Part shown: one piece after another, positions 16,799-25,363 of the stretch
Numbering within the stretch: the first letter of the stretch is position 1
Layout of the letters: every line of letters begins with the position of its first letter
From: Oscillospiraceae bacterium
GTDB taxonomy: Bacteria; Bacillota; Clostridia; Oscillospirales; Ruminococcaceae
NCBI GenBank assembly: GCA_014799385.1
Contig: JAAVIC010000015.1
Location: forward strand, 1 to 54,545
DNA length: 54,545 nucleotides
Direction of reading: 5' to 3'
Program-made: the position numbers and the translations under genes
The notes under the pieces: model-generated
What the model was told of the DNA's origin: nothing
The model's database searches: none
The model's input: the letters and a program-made list of their open reading frames with translations, nothing else

Positions 16799-18397
16799 TT
16801 ATAAGAGAAGATTAACCCCGCGCAGTTTTTGCGGCATTTTGCGCGAAGCGCAAAATCGAATTGCCGTTAGGGCAATTCGCGCAAATGCCTTTACATCGAG
16901 CAAAAATCCCCTTGCGTAAGCAAGGGGATTTTCCTCGACTGGTGCCCCCAATATCGTCAAAGGAGAAACATCACCCTTTAAATTGCGAGGAATCACCTCG
17001 GATTCCTCGCGGCAATTAAAGTTCATAACAAATTTATCGTCATAAACATGAATTGAATTTACAAAAGTGTTAATAACGCGCTGTTTGTTATCGGTATTCG
17101 ATAAATCCAGCTTCTCCATATTTTTAAGCCAGAACTCGACCTGTTCTTTTGTCAAAATCTGCGTTTGGATTTCTTCCCTTGCGATTTTGACCTCCAAGTC
17201 GGTTTGTAAGGTTTCCAATTCCGTCAAGCGTTTTTTAGTCGTTGAAGTGATAATACCCTGTTCTATTGCTGCCATAACATTGGCAATATTTTTCTCCACA
17301 TCAGCCAATTCTCGTTGGTAGATAAGAACGGTTGTGTTCTCTTTCTCCTGCCAATCCGTCACGCGTTTGGATATTTCGGATATAACCTCGTCAACAAAAA
17401 CGTATTTTACTATTGTATTGAAAATCGTTTTTTCAACGGAGTCTTTCTTTATAGCCTTTTTGTTACAGCCATCAAACTTTTTAGCCTTTACACATTTGTA
17501 GTAATGGTACTTGCTGCCTGTTCGACCTGTGCCGCTCTCACCCGCATAAACCGAGCCGCAATTTCCGCACATCAACTTGCCCGTCAATAAGTACTTGACC
17601 TCAGACCGTGACGCGGACGGAGCGTATTTATTCTGTGCTATACGCTGCTGCACAAGCGCGAACAATTCCTTTGAGATTATTGAGGGTATTCCGTCCGGTA
17701 TGATTATATCACGAAAATGATATTCGCCTATGTACTTTCGATTTTGTAAAACCGTATTCATCGAAGTTTTAGTAAGCTTCTTTCCTCGTGAAGAAACAAT
17801 ACCGTTATCGCTGAGGTACTCTACAATATCTTTGATCTTCTTTCCGCTCGCATACATAAGGAACGCTTCTTTAACGAACGGCGCGACCAGCTCGTCAACT
17901 TTAAAGTGGTGGTCTTTGTCGATCTTGTAGCCAACGGGAATAGACCCACCATTGTACTTACATTTGAGCGCGTTCTCGGTCATACCTCTTATGACTTTCT
18001 CGGATAACTCAGCGGAGTAATATTCCGCATACCCCTCAAGCACCGATTCGAGGATAATTCCCTCAGCACCCTCGGATATGACCTCCGTAGCAGAAACAAC
18101 TTTCACTCCATTTTTGCGGAGTGCTGCTTTGTAGTGTGCGCTGTCGTAGCGGTTGCGAGCAAAACGGTCGAGTTTCCAAACGATAACCATATCGAAAAGC
18201 CCGCCGGAACTCTCCTTGACCATTCTCTGAAATTCGGGACGATTGTCGGTCTTTGCCGACACCGCTCTGTCAATGTACGAGTCGACGAGCGTGTAACCCT
18301 TACGGGTAGCAAACTCGCGGCACTCACGCAACTGCCCCTCGATACTTTCCTCGCGTTGGTTATCGCAGGAGTACCGCGCATAAATTACTGCCCTCAC
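16799..18397 (-). CDS. Large serine recombinase
   Basis: The GTG at 18397, eight bases after AAGGAGG, gives ~532 aa. The N-terminal resolvase domain begins RAVIYARYS (catalytic Ser ~10) with SIEGQLRECREFA, WKLDRFARNRYDSA. A recombinase domain and a zinc ribbon follow (CGNCGSVYAG..YYKC..C, ~300-335). A coiled-coil C-terminal region completes the family plan for integrative elements. The final ~45 residues (..LTILGAPVEENPLAYARG..) run through a strong hairpin at 16903-16932 and look atypical, perhaps because the 3' end was recombined at an attachment site. Its element context here is fragmentary. Confidence 0.9.
   Translation of the reverse strand: MRAVIYARYSCDNQREESIEGQLRECREFATRKGYTLVDSYIDRAVSAKTDNRPEFQRMVKESSGGLFDMVIVWKLDRFARNRYDSAHYKAALRKNGVKVVSATEVISEGAEGIILESVLEGYAEYYSAELSEKVIRGMTENALKCKYNGGSIPVGYKIDKDHHFKVDELVAPFVKEAFLMYASGKKIKDIVEYLSDNGIVSSRGKKLTKTSMNTVLQNRKYIGEYHFRDIIIPDGIPSIISKELFALVQQRIAQNKYAPSASRSEVKYLLTGKLMCGNCGSVYAGESGTGRTGSKYHYYKCVKAKKFDGCNKKAIKKDSVEKTIFNTIVKYVFVDEVISEISKRVTDWQEKENTTVLIYQRELADVEKNIANVMAAIEQGIITSTTKKRLTELETLQTDLEVKIAREEIQTQILTKEQVEFWLKNMEKLDLSNTDNKQRVINTFVNSIHVYDDKFVMNFNCREESEVIPRNLKGDVSPLTILGAPVEENPLAYARGFLLDVKAFARIALTAIRFCASRKMPQKLRGVNLLL
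16903..16932. terminator. Perfect hairpin inside the recombinase 3' end
   Basis: AAAATCCCCTTGC and GCAAGGGGATTTT form a 13-bp perfect stem with a 4-nt loop, followed by U-rich sequence. It lies within the reading frame, which suggests the annotated C-terminus is an extension past an original terminator. Confidence 0.6.
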
Positions 18398-18468
18398 ATT
18401 AACGACCTCCTTGTTATACATTATAATTATATAGTCTGTCAAAAACTTTTCCATCATTCTTTAATATG

Positions 18469-18497
18469 ATTATACCACACCCGAAAGCGGTTGTCAA
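18469..18497 (-). promoter_or_regulatory. Promoter of the serine recombinase
   Basis: On the minus strand TTGACA (18492-18497), 17 bp, TATAAT (18469-18474), about 70 bp upstream of the GTG start. Confidence 0.8.
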
Positions 18498-18719
18498 CAC
18501 TTTAAAGCAATAAATCCAAAAGTGTTATGCGATTACGATTTAGATTTCAATTATAAATTGCTCACACATACCCCCTTATATATTACGGTCAATTGTACCC
18601 CAATTTTTTAACCCCCGGTTGGATATTTTATATAAATTTATAAATATTTTTTGATAGGATAACCCATACAGACAAAATTTTTTAAAATATAGAATTCGTA
18701 TTTTTTGGTTTTTTCTCAT

Positions 18720-18965
18720 CATAGCAAGCACAGAAAGTTGACCATACTTTGTCAACTTTTCCTAATTTGAGTGGACACCCCCTCTAAATTTTTTAGTGAT
18801 CCCCAGCCCTAAAATTCTTTCCGTATCAAAAATGATAGCAGACCCCAATTTATCACTACATAACCTCCGATAAAAAGCAATGAATAACTATTCGTTTTGA
18901 ACTATCAGCAAGCCATAGAAAGTCCCGTATACTTTGGGACTTTTTTACAATTTAAGCGAACACCC
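18720..18965. repeat. Two tandem hairpin units in a ~600 bp gene-free gap
   Basis: Unit 1 has AAAGTTGAC/GTCAACTTT (18734-18759) and unit 2 has AAAGTCCC/GGGACTTT (18919-18943). Both loops contain ATACTTT, both are preceded by AGCAAGC(A)CA.AG, and both are followed by AATTTnAGnGnACACCC. The stems differ by paired changes. The rest of 18498-19035 is AT-rich with no convincing gene. Confidence 0.6.
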
Positions 18966-19035
18966 ATCAAATTTGTTCTAGAGACCTCGCCGCTCTAAAA
19001 CACCACTATGGTAAAAGACGCAATAAAAAATTTTT

Positions 19036-19067
19036 GACCGCTCCAAAGCCTAAACTAAAGAGCGGTC
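19036..19067 (-). terminator. Terminator of the sigma-like gene
   Basis: GACCGCTC pairs with GAGCGGTC, followed on the minus strand by AAAAATTTTTTATT, 38 bp past the gene's stop codon. Confidence 0.7.
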
Positions 19068-19104
19068 AACTTTATTCAGATCACATTTGCAAGGTGCTAT
19101 CTAT

Positions 19105-19569
19105 TCAGAACTCGTTCTTGTACAATTCTGTCATAACCCTCTTGAATTTGACAATGCTTTTATGAACTGCTGTTGCTGAAACTCCCTCGATATCAGCTAT
19201 CTCGCATTGTGTTATTCCATTAAGATAGTACATTATTCCACGATTATAAACTTTGTCGTCAAAGAAACGCTTGATGTATTCAAGATACAGTTTATCCTCG
19301 ACAGCTTCATCGGGCGCGTTTGTTACAAGACCAAGCGCTGCATCGAAACTCTCACTCTCTCCAAGATAGATGTTGCTGCCATGTCTGCGCCTGCGCGACC
19401 TCTCGCGTTCCCGCTCACGATTCGACTGCCTAAAAACTTCCAGCACATCATCGTCCACGATAACGGTTTTCCGAGCTGAACAGTTATGCTGATAAACGCT
19501 GGAAAGCACGAGAAGAATTTTCCCGTCCTCGGTCTTGCTGTATTCAAGCTTGATTTCCTTGTCTGCCAT
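19105..19569 (-). CDS. Sigma-70 region-4-like factor of an integrative element
   Basis: The ATG at 19569 follows GGAGGTTTATT and encodes 154 aa. The C-terminal part (YLEYIKRFFDDKVYNRGIMYYLNGITQCEIADIEGVSATAVHKSIVKFKRVM) has a sigma region 4 helix-turn-helix; the N-terminal half holds an Arg/Glu-rich stretch (RERERERSRRRRHG). Such sigma-like proteins are common next to recombinases in clostridial conjugative elements and probably control their genes. The ribosome site lies inside a perfect hairpin (19576-19620). Confidence 0.8.
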   Translation of the reverse strand: MADKEIKLEYSKTEDGKILLVLSSVYQHNCSARKTVIVDDDVLEVFRQSNRERERERSRRRRHGSNIYLGESESFDAALGLVTNAPDEAVEDKLYLEYIKRFFDDKVYNRGIMYYLNGITQCEIADIEGVSATAVHKSIVKFKRVMTELYKNEF

Positions 19570-19575
19570 AATAAA

Positions 19576-19620
19576 CCTCCGAAAATTTGAATTGAGTTAT
19601 AGGGATCAAATTTTCGGAGG
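19576..19620 (-). promoter_or_regulatory. Hairpin that sequesters the sigma-like gene's ribosome site
   Basis: CCTCCGAAAATTTGA (19576-19590) and TCAAATTTTCGGAGG (19606-19620) form a perfect 15-bp stem with a 15-nt loop. In the transcript the GGAGG that should bind the ribosome is in the 3' arm, seven bases before the start codon. Confidence 0.75.
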
Positions 19621-19663
19621 GCGGGGAACGGCAGCGTTTTACCCTATTTTGTGTAAAATAAAA

Positions 19664-19705
19664 TATCCCCTTATGTTGCAAAATCCATTGCAACATAAGG
19701 GGATA
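19664..19705. terminator. Perfect 18-bp hairpin
   Basis: TATCCCCTTATGTTGCAA and its exact complement surround a 6-nt loop. A-rich and T-rich flanks make it a possible bidirectional terminator or an operator. A weaker hairpin (ATCCCTC..GAGGGAT) follows at ~19858-19888. Confidence 0.6.
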
Positions 19706-20036
19706 AAATTGTACACTTGCACTATTGAGAACCAAAAGTTCATCATCGTAATAAGAAAATCACGTCACATACAACGGGATTTTTTTGATGATATATTTGA
19801 CTTATAGGTCTTGCCGCAAATAAGCAGCAAAACTTGAAATCCACTACAACGCAAAAAAATCCCTCCAATCCAAACGGATTAGAGGGATAGGCATAACGAA
19901 AACACCCTTCGCTAAAATCGCGTTTTTTTAAAGGGCATATTTCTATGCGAACAATACGTTCTATTTTTTGAAATTTTATGCCATTACACTAAGGACAGTA
20001 TATGGTATATAATTTGAAAAGGGAGGTGAACCCATA

Positions 20037-20384
20037 ATGCAAAAAACTGCACCTGATAACCTCGGAGCGATAGTCAAGGAGGCACGGGAAAACGCAAAGA
20101 TTACAGTGGAAAGCCTTGCAGAGCAACTTAATGTAACAGAACGTTACATATACAGAATTGAAAACGAGGGCAAAAAGCCGAGTTTTGAAATTTTGTACAA
20201 GCTCATTAGAATACTTTCAATAAATCCGGATGCGATCTTCTACCCCGAAAAACCGTCTAAAGAACTCGAAGTAGAAAATCTCACCCGTTTGCTACACAAC
20301 TGCGATGAACGTAAACTTGAAATTATCAAAGCCGCCGTATATGCCTCAATCAGAACAGCTCCAGAAAAGCTAGCTGTCACATAA
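20037..20384 (+). CDS. XRE-family transcriptional regulator
   Basis: The ATG at 20037 follows GGGAGGTGAACCCATA; a -10 box TATAAT is at 20008-20013. The 115-aa product starts with a Cro/C1-type helix-turn-helix (LGAIVKEARENAKITVESLAEQ, then VTERYIYRIENEGKKPSFEILYKLIRIL). The C-terminal ~45 residues form a helical tail (LTRLLHNCDERKLEIIKAAVYA). Regulators like this are typical of integrative elements; target unknown. Confidence 0.9.
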   Translation: MQKTAPDNLGAIVKEARENAKITVESLAEQLNVTERYIYRIENEGKKPSFEILYKLIRILSINPDAIFYPEKPSKELEVENLTRLLHNCDERKLEIIKAAVYASIRTAPEKLAVT

Positions 20385-20390
20385 CAAAAA

Positions 20391-20434
20391 AGAGCCGATG
20401 AACTTCGGAATTATCCCGTTTGTTCATCGGCTCT
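20391..20434 (-). terminator. Terminator between XRE and KTR genes
   Basis: AGAGCCGATGAAC pairs with GTTCATCGGCTCT; on the minus strand it is followed by TTTTTTGTT. The stem overlaps the last codons of the KTR gene. Confidence 0.75.
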
Positions 20435-20609
20435 GCGTCTTTGCATCCGGCTCTTTGATGACTGTTATTTGTAAATGCTTTGCTTCAATCAGCGTTGTCT
20501 TTTTACACTTAGGACAATAAAGAGGAAGATTTTTTAGTTCCGTGTCCTCTCTTATTTGCAACCTGGTTTTATTGCCGCAAACAGGGCATAATACCCATTC
20601 TGTTGTCAT
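20424..20609 (-). CDS. Cysteine-rich KTR-domain protein
   Basis: The ATG at 20609 is seven bases after AAAGGAG and gives 61 aa. It contains CPVCGNKTRLQIREDT and LYCPKCKKTTLIEA, two zinc-knuckle CxxC pairs flanking the KTR motif. This small protein is a familiar passenger of Tn916-like and other conjugative elements. Function is unknown; nucleic acid binding is plausible. It supports this stretch being element debris. Confidence 0.9.
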   Translation of the reverse strand: MTTEWVLCPVCGNKTRLQIREDTELKNLPLYCPKCKKTTLIEAKHLQITVIKEPDAKTQSR

Positions 20610-20646
20610 ATCATATCTCCTTTTCAAATAGTGCTGTCACAAAAAT

Positions 20647-22002
20647 TTATGAGGTCATTGATTTTTCCATTTCAATAAGCCTCTTGTGAAGCGGCACCGC
20701 CATAAAAGCCGTCACTATAACAGCCAATATATCCGCAATCGGTTGCGCATACAATATCCCGTCAATTTTCATTATTATTGGAAGAATAAGTATTAGAGGA
20801 ATAAAGCAAATCCCCTGTCGGCAAGCGCCGAGAATAAATCCTTCTCTACCCTTTCCGAGGGCGAGAAACAGCGATGAGTACACAGTATGGAAGCCGAAAA
20901 GCATAAATGAAATTCCGTTCGCGCGGAGTGCTTTTGCTCCGATCTCGATCATTTGCAGATCGTCTTTGGTGAATTTTGAAATTATTTGCGAGGGAAAAAT
21001 TATAAATAGCGTTCCAACTATAACGCAGAATATCGTAGACCAAAGCACGGATATTTTTATCGAATTCCGCAGCCTATCAAACTTTTTCGCGCCGAAGCTG
21101 AAACCCGCGATAGGCTGAAAACCCTTGATAAATCCGAAAACCGATAAGCTGCCCATTGAAACAAGCCGCGTTACCGCGCCCATTCCGGCAATTGCGGGAT
21201 CTCCGTATGGGTTTATAGCGTTATTTGTAAGAGTTATTGAAACGCTTGTGAGCATTTGAAAAACAAATACCGGAATACCGATTTTGAATATTTCGGAGAA
21301 AATTTCTATGGAAAATTTGCAATCATTTAATTTGAAAGTGAAATTGCTCTTTTTACCGAAAATGTAAAACAGATACACAACAGCCGAGGCAGCTTGCGAG
21401 ATCGCTGTTGCTATCGCCGCTCCCGAAATCCCCAGATCAAACACATATATGAAAAGCGGATTTAATACGCAATTCAGAACAGCTCCCAAAAGCAAAGCAA
21501 GCATTGATATTTTCGCCGCACCCTCGCTTGTGATAATGCTGCTCACGGAAACGTTAAACACATTAAGAATACAGGATATCACATAAATTCGTGAATACCG
21601 GAGAGCAAACGGCAAAATGCTTTCGCTTGCTCCGAGAAGTGACAATATGGGCTTTAAGAAAATTACCGAAAACAGTATAAATACCGCTCCGACCGCTAAG
21701 CCGCTGTATAATGCGGTGCTTGCCGCTTTGTTGGCTGTTTCTTTATCGCCGCGTCCGAGAAGTCTGGATATGTACGAACCTGATCCGTTTCCGAATAAAA
21801 GTCCAAGCCCGACAATAAGCTGTCCGAGCGGAAACACTACCGAGATCGCGCCCATTTGACTTTCGCCCAGTCCGCCGACAAAGTACGCGTCAACAAGATT
21901 GTACAGCGCGTTTATCAGCATACCGATCATTGTCGGTATTCCCATTGCGAGAAGTGCTTTCGGGATTGGTGCGTTGCCTAAAAGTTCCGTTTTTTTGTTC
22001 AT
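20647..22002 (-). CDS. MATE-family multidrug efflux transporter
   Basis: The ATG at 22002 follows AGGAAGGGGC. The 451-aa protein has the twelve-helix MATE layout with repeated signatures (IPTMIGMLINALYNLVDAYFVG near the start, GMGAVTRLVSMGSLSVFGFIKG in the second half). It would use Na+ or H+ to expel cationic compounds. It is transcribed divergently from a PadR regulator with a palindromic operator between, so PadR control is likely. Confidence 0.92.
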   Translation of the reverse strand: MNKKTELLGNAPIPKALLAMGIPTMIGMLINALYNLVDAYFVGGLGESQMGAISVVFPLGQLIVGLGLLFGNGSGSYISRLLGRGDKETANKAASTALYSGLAVGAVFILFSVIFLKPILSLLGASESILPFALRYSRIYVISCILNVFNVSVSSIITSEGAAKISMLALLLGAVLNCVLNPLFIYVFDLGISGAAIATAISQAASAVVYLFYIFGKKSNFTFKLNDCKFSIEIFSEIFKIGIPVFVFQMLTSVSITLTNNAINPYGDPAIAGMGAVTRLVSMGSLSVFGFIKGFQPIAGFSFGAKKFDRLRNSIKISVLWSTIFCVIVGTLFIIFPSQIISKFTKDDLQMIEIGAKALRANGISFMLFGFHTVYSSLFLALGKGREGFILGACRQGICFIPLILILPIIMKIDGILYAQPIADILAVIVTAFMAVPLHKRLIEMEKSMTS

Positions 22003-22080
22003 TTTTAGCCCCTTCCTCTTGACAAATCAAGAAAAATATAGTAGTATAATATATAGCAGTATTCACTTCATTAACTATAA

Positions 22081-22097
22081 TACTATAAATTATAGTA
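22081..22097. promoter_or_regulatory. PadR-type palindromic operator
   Basis: TACTATAA-A-TTATAGTA is a perfect 8+1+8 palindrome in the divergent region between MATE and PadR genes. Related ATAGTAGTATAAT sequence lies at 22038-22050. The spacing suits control of both promoters. Confidence 0.65.
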
Positions 22098-22184
22098 CTT
22101 GTCAATATAGTATAGGAGCATTTCGTTTAATTTGAACAAATAAATTTTAAACAGCATTAGTTTTTTGTGCAAAAAGGAGGAACT

Positions 22185-22715
22185 ATGGCAACGATTGATC
22201 TTATCGTTCTCGGTATGCTGAAAAAAGAAAGTATGGGAGCATACGATATTCAAAAGCAAGTGGAGTATCGTCAAATTTCAAAATGGGTGAAAATCAGTAC
22301 GCCCTCGATCTATAAAAAGGTCATTCAGCTTGAGGAAAAAGGGTTTATAACGAGCCGCACCGAAAAAGACGGAAAAATGCCCGAAAAATCGGTGTATACG
22401 CTTACCAAAGCCGGCGAACGGGAATTTGAGAGGCTTATGGAAGAAACTTCGCTTGCTCCGGTGAATGTTTTTCTTGATTTTAACGCGGTGATCGTTAATC
22501 TCGACAGCGTTTCCGATGATCTAAAAGCAGAGTATATCGGGAATATTGAGAACAGTGTGAAATCATTGCTGGCGACTATTGAGGAAAATATCTCCGCGAA
22601 AGAAAACGATGAAAAAATCCCCGAAACTGGCAAGACCGTTCTACGGCAGCAGTATGCGCTTGTAAAGGCGATTGAGGATTGGATAGCGGAACTGAAAAAA
22701 GGGATAAAGCCATAA
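22185..22715 (+). CDS. PadR-family regulator
   Basis: The ATG at 22185 follows AAAGGAGGAACT, giving 176 aa. The winged helix is MATIDLIVLGMLKKESMGAYDIQ..ISKWVKISTPSIYKKVIQLEEKGFI, with the C-terminal dimerisation helices beyond residue 90. PadR proteins repress transporters and are released by drugs or phenolics; the divergent MATE gene is the obvious target. Confidence 0.9.
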   Translation: MATIDLIVLGMLKKESMGAYDIQKQVEYRQISKWVKISTPSIYKKVIQLEEKGFITSRTEKDGKMPEKSVYTLTKAGEREFERLMEETSLAPVNVFLDFNAVIVNLDSVSDDLKAEYIGNIENSVKSLLATIEENISAKENDEKIPETGKTVLRQQYALVKAIEDWIAELKKGIKP

Positions 22716-22808
22716 CAAATGTGCTAAAATTTTATTCACCTTGACAGATCAGAAATATACTTAATGATATAAATATAACCTATCCAATTACCGAAAAAAT
22801 ATTTCATC

Positions 22809-24464
22809 TTAACGGTTGATTTTTTCAGCGGTTCTGCCGTTTTCCAATGTATACACTTTGTCACAAATTTCGACTGTCGAGGGATCGTGTGTGACTATTA
22901 TGCAGATGTTATCGTGTGACAGTTTTTTTACTGTCGATTTAAACATTTCAACAGACGCTTGATCAAGATTTGCGGTAGGTTCATCAAAAACAAACACACC
23001 GCTATCCTTGTAGATCGCTCTCGCAATTGCAATACGCTGAGCTTGTCCGCTTGATACGGTGTTTCCACCCTCTCCGAGAACGGAATTAAATCCGTCAGCC
23101 AGAGATTGAATATAATCGGATATGTTTGCGCCTGCGGCAGCCATATTGATTTTATCGTTGTCACATTTGTTATCGGACATTATGATATTCTCCGCAATTG
23201 TTCCCGAAAACAAGTAATCCTCCGGCGGAACATAAGCGACTTGCGATATTATATCCTCTCCCGAAAAAGCTTCCGCTCCACATTTTAGCTTAACATTACC
23301 GCCCGTTGGTGAATACAATCCCATAAGCAATTTCAACAGCGTACTCTTTCCGCTGCCGCTTTTTCCCACAATTCCCGTTATCTCGCCTTTTTGGAATGAC
23401 AAATTTATTCCGGTCAGAATATCCTCCTGTGGCAAGTATGAAAAGCAGAGATTTTCCGCAACAAGTTCGCTCGGTTTTGACGGCTTTGATTTGCTTGCGG
23501 TTTCTTCCGGCAGATCATATATACTTCCAATTCGTTCTGCCGAAGCCGATGCTTGACCTATCTGCGCGACCGCCGCCGGGAACTTGGCAATAGGTGTTAC
23601 AATATAATTTAAAAGCTGCACTATCATTATAAGGCTGCCGACGGTTGTTTCACCTTTAAGGACAAAGTAAGACCCCAAGCCCAATGTGACTAATGACATA
23701 ACGTTTCCCGAAAGCGCGCCAAGAAAAGCACCAAAGCCCTCTAACACGCCTAACCGCATTCCGCTCTTTAATTTATCTTTATAAGAACTCTCAACCTTAT
23801 CGACCGTTGCGGTCTGCATTGAATATGCTTTTATCAGAGTGAGCCTGTTCAGGTTTTCCTGCATTATGTTTCGGTTTGCTTCGTCATTTGTTTTGTCAAT
23901 AACACTTATTTTTTGTATTTTGGGAGTAAGCGCACCCATTAAAAACATCATCAGCGGAGTAAGTATAAGGAGTATTATCGCAATCTTCCAATTCAAGAAA
24001 AACAATGCCGCTGCCGCAAACAGAGCAGATGCCAGACCGCCTATAATGTTATCGGAGATTACCGAATAACACGAACTAACCGTTTGAACGTCTGCGGTAA
24101 GTCTGGTCATCAGCTCGCCGCTATGCTGTTTGGATATGTCAAGCAGTTTTCTTGTTGTGATAACGCTCATAAGTTCGGTTCTTATCTCGCGTTCGGTCGT
24201 GCCGTAGATGAACTTCGCAAGCACAGAATTTATCATTGTTACGATGCCGCCCGCTATGATCGCTGCGATACTGAACAAGGCAGCATTAAGCAATGAATTT
24301 TCCGAATTACCGGTAGCAATATCAATAAACATCTTCATAAAGTATGCAAAAAGCAACTGAATGACCGGCATACAAAGTGACAAAAAAGTATAGACGATCA
24401 TCTGCGGTCTGCATTTTTGGGTATTCGCCATTATCCACTTAATTCCGTACTTATTATTTTTCAT
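22809..24464 (-). CDS. ABC exporter (permease-ATPase fusion) with unusual Q-loop
   Basis: The ATG at 24464 follows GGAGGTGATACCG; 551 aa. Six membrane helices (~20-300) are followed by an ATPase with Walker A GKSGSGKST, Walker B GVFVFDEPTA and H-loop IVTHDPS. The signature is VSSGQAQR rather than LSGGQ, and the Q-loop reads YVPPEDYLFSGT with Pro where the Gln normally stands. The gene begins inside the end of the TetR gene (11-nt overlap), so the two are co-transcribed. It is probably a drug or peptide exporter acting as a homodimer. Confidence 0.9.
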   Translation of the reverse strand: MKNNKYGIKWIMANTQKCRPQMIVYTFLSLCMPVIQLLFAYFMKMFIDIATGNSENSLLNAALFSIAAIIAGGIVTMINSVLAKFIYGTTEREIRTELMSVITTRKLLDISKQHSGELMTRLTADVQTVSSCYSVISDNIIGGLASALFAAAALFFLNWKIAIILLILTPLMMFLMGALTPKIQKISVIDKTNDEANRNIMQENLNRLTLIKAYSMQTATVDKVESSYKDKLKSGMRLGVLEGFGAFLGALSGNVMSLVTLGLGSYFVLKGETTVGSLIMIVQLLNYIVTPIAKFPAAVAQIGQASASAERIGSIYDLPEETASKSKPSKPSELVAENLCFSYLPQEDILTGINLSFQKGEITGIVGKSGSGKSTLLKLLMGLYSPTGGNVKLKCGAEAFSGEDIISQVAYVPPEDYLFSGTIAENIIMSDNKCDNDKINMAAAGANISDYIQSLADGFNSVLGEGGNTVSSGQAQRIAIARAIYKDSGVFVFDEPTANLDQASVEMFKSTVKKLSHDNICIIVTHDPSTVEICDKVYTLENGRTAEKINR

Positions 24465-25119
24465 CGGTATCACCTCCGGCAGTTTTTTTGGAAACATCCG
24501 CGATGAAAGCCTCGGCGTTTCCTTTTATTTCATCATCCATCAATACCAAGCCCATTTTTGCGAGTGCCTCAACGATAAATTCAAACTTGTGCGCTATTTC
24601 TTCGGCAGTCGCGGGAAATATTGACGGCATTAACCAGAAATTGATAAGCGGGAGCAGTTCGGCGATCTCTTTTGCGTATTCCGTTTTAATTGAACCGTCG
24701 CGCTGTCCTTCTTCAATAAGTTCAAGCCATTTTGGGGTAAGGTATTCCCTGTTTGACTTGATCGCGTTCATAAGAATATGCGGGTCTTTCAAGATAGGAA
24801 TTGCCTGCATATTGAATTGATTGCGTTCGGTATCGGAGCCGTTGATTTTCAGAAGTTCCTTGATTTTCTGCAAGCCGTTCAGATCAGATCGTTTCTCTAC
24901 TGCTTCAAAAGGATTGTTTTCAAAGAACATACGGTCGCCCAATGTCTGCATAATTTCTTCCTTGGACTTGAAGTGATGATAGATCGCGCCTTTGGAAAGA
25001 CCGCATTTTTCCATAATATCCTGCATAGTAGCCGCATCGTAACCCTTCTGGGCAAATACCTCGCTTGCTGCTGTAAGGATTTTATTCTTAGCTAATAGTG
25101 ATTTTTCTTCTTGTTTCAT
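24454..25119 (-). CDS. TetR-family regulator
   Basis: The ATG at 25119 follows GGAGG. The 221-aa protein has a classic TetR N-terminus (AASEVFAQKGYDAATMQDIMEKCGLSKGAIYHHFKSKEEIM) and a helical ligand domain. A perfect palindrome at 25131-25169 directly upstream is its likely operator, giving autoregulation of the regulator and the overlapping ABC exporter gene. Confidence 0.92.
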   Translation of the reverse strand: MKQEEKSLLAKNKILTAASEVFAQKGYDAATMQDIMEKCGLSKGAIYHHFKSKEEIMQTLGDRMFFENNPFEAVEKRSDLNGLQKIKELLKINGSDTERNQFNMQAIPILKDPHILMNAIKSNREYLTPKWLELIEEGQRDGSIKTEYAKEIAELLPLINFWLMPSIFPATAEEIAHKFEFIVEALAKMGLVLMDDEIKGNAEAFIADVSKKTAGGDTDEK

Positions 25120-25130
25120 CTATTTTCCTC

Positions 25131-25169
25131 CACAATTAAAACAAACCGACTATCGGTTTGTTTTAATTG
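25131..25169. promoter_or_regulatory. TetR operator palindrome
   Basis: ACAATTAAAACAAACCGA-CTA-TCGGTTTGTTTTAATTGT: 18-bp perfect arms around a 3-nt centre, 11 bp upstream of the TetR start. Confidence 0.85.
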
Positions 25170-25257
25170 TACAATATTTTATTTAAAATGTCAAGAGTAA
25201 AATTAAAAAAATTGCTTGTGTTTTTTTACCACAAACAGCAACAATTATATTCGTTGA

Positions 25258-25327
25258 ACAAACACAGCTCTTTCGGGAAAACAAATAAAGGAGAACCGCC
25301 TTGGCAGTTCTCCTTTGTTCGGTATGT
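25258..25327 (+). repeat. Copy of the tRNA-Pro downstream flank
   Basis: ACAAACACAGCTCTTTCGGG.., the hairpin AAAGGAGAAC..GTTCTCCTTT and GTTCGGTATG closely parallel 29690-29761, which lies directly downstream of tRNA-Pro. Same orientation, ~80% alike by eye. It also works as a terminator for the PIN gene. It marks the left edge of the AT-rich island. Confidence 0.65.
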
Positions 25328-25363
25328 CAAACACTACAAAAAATTTTTCTTTTACCCCCACAA

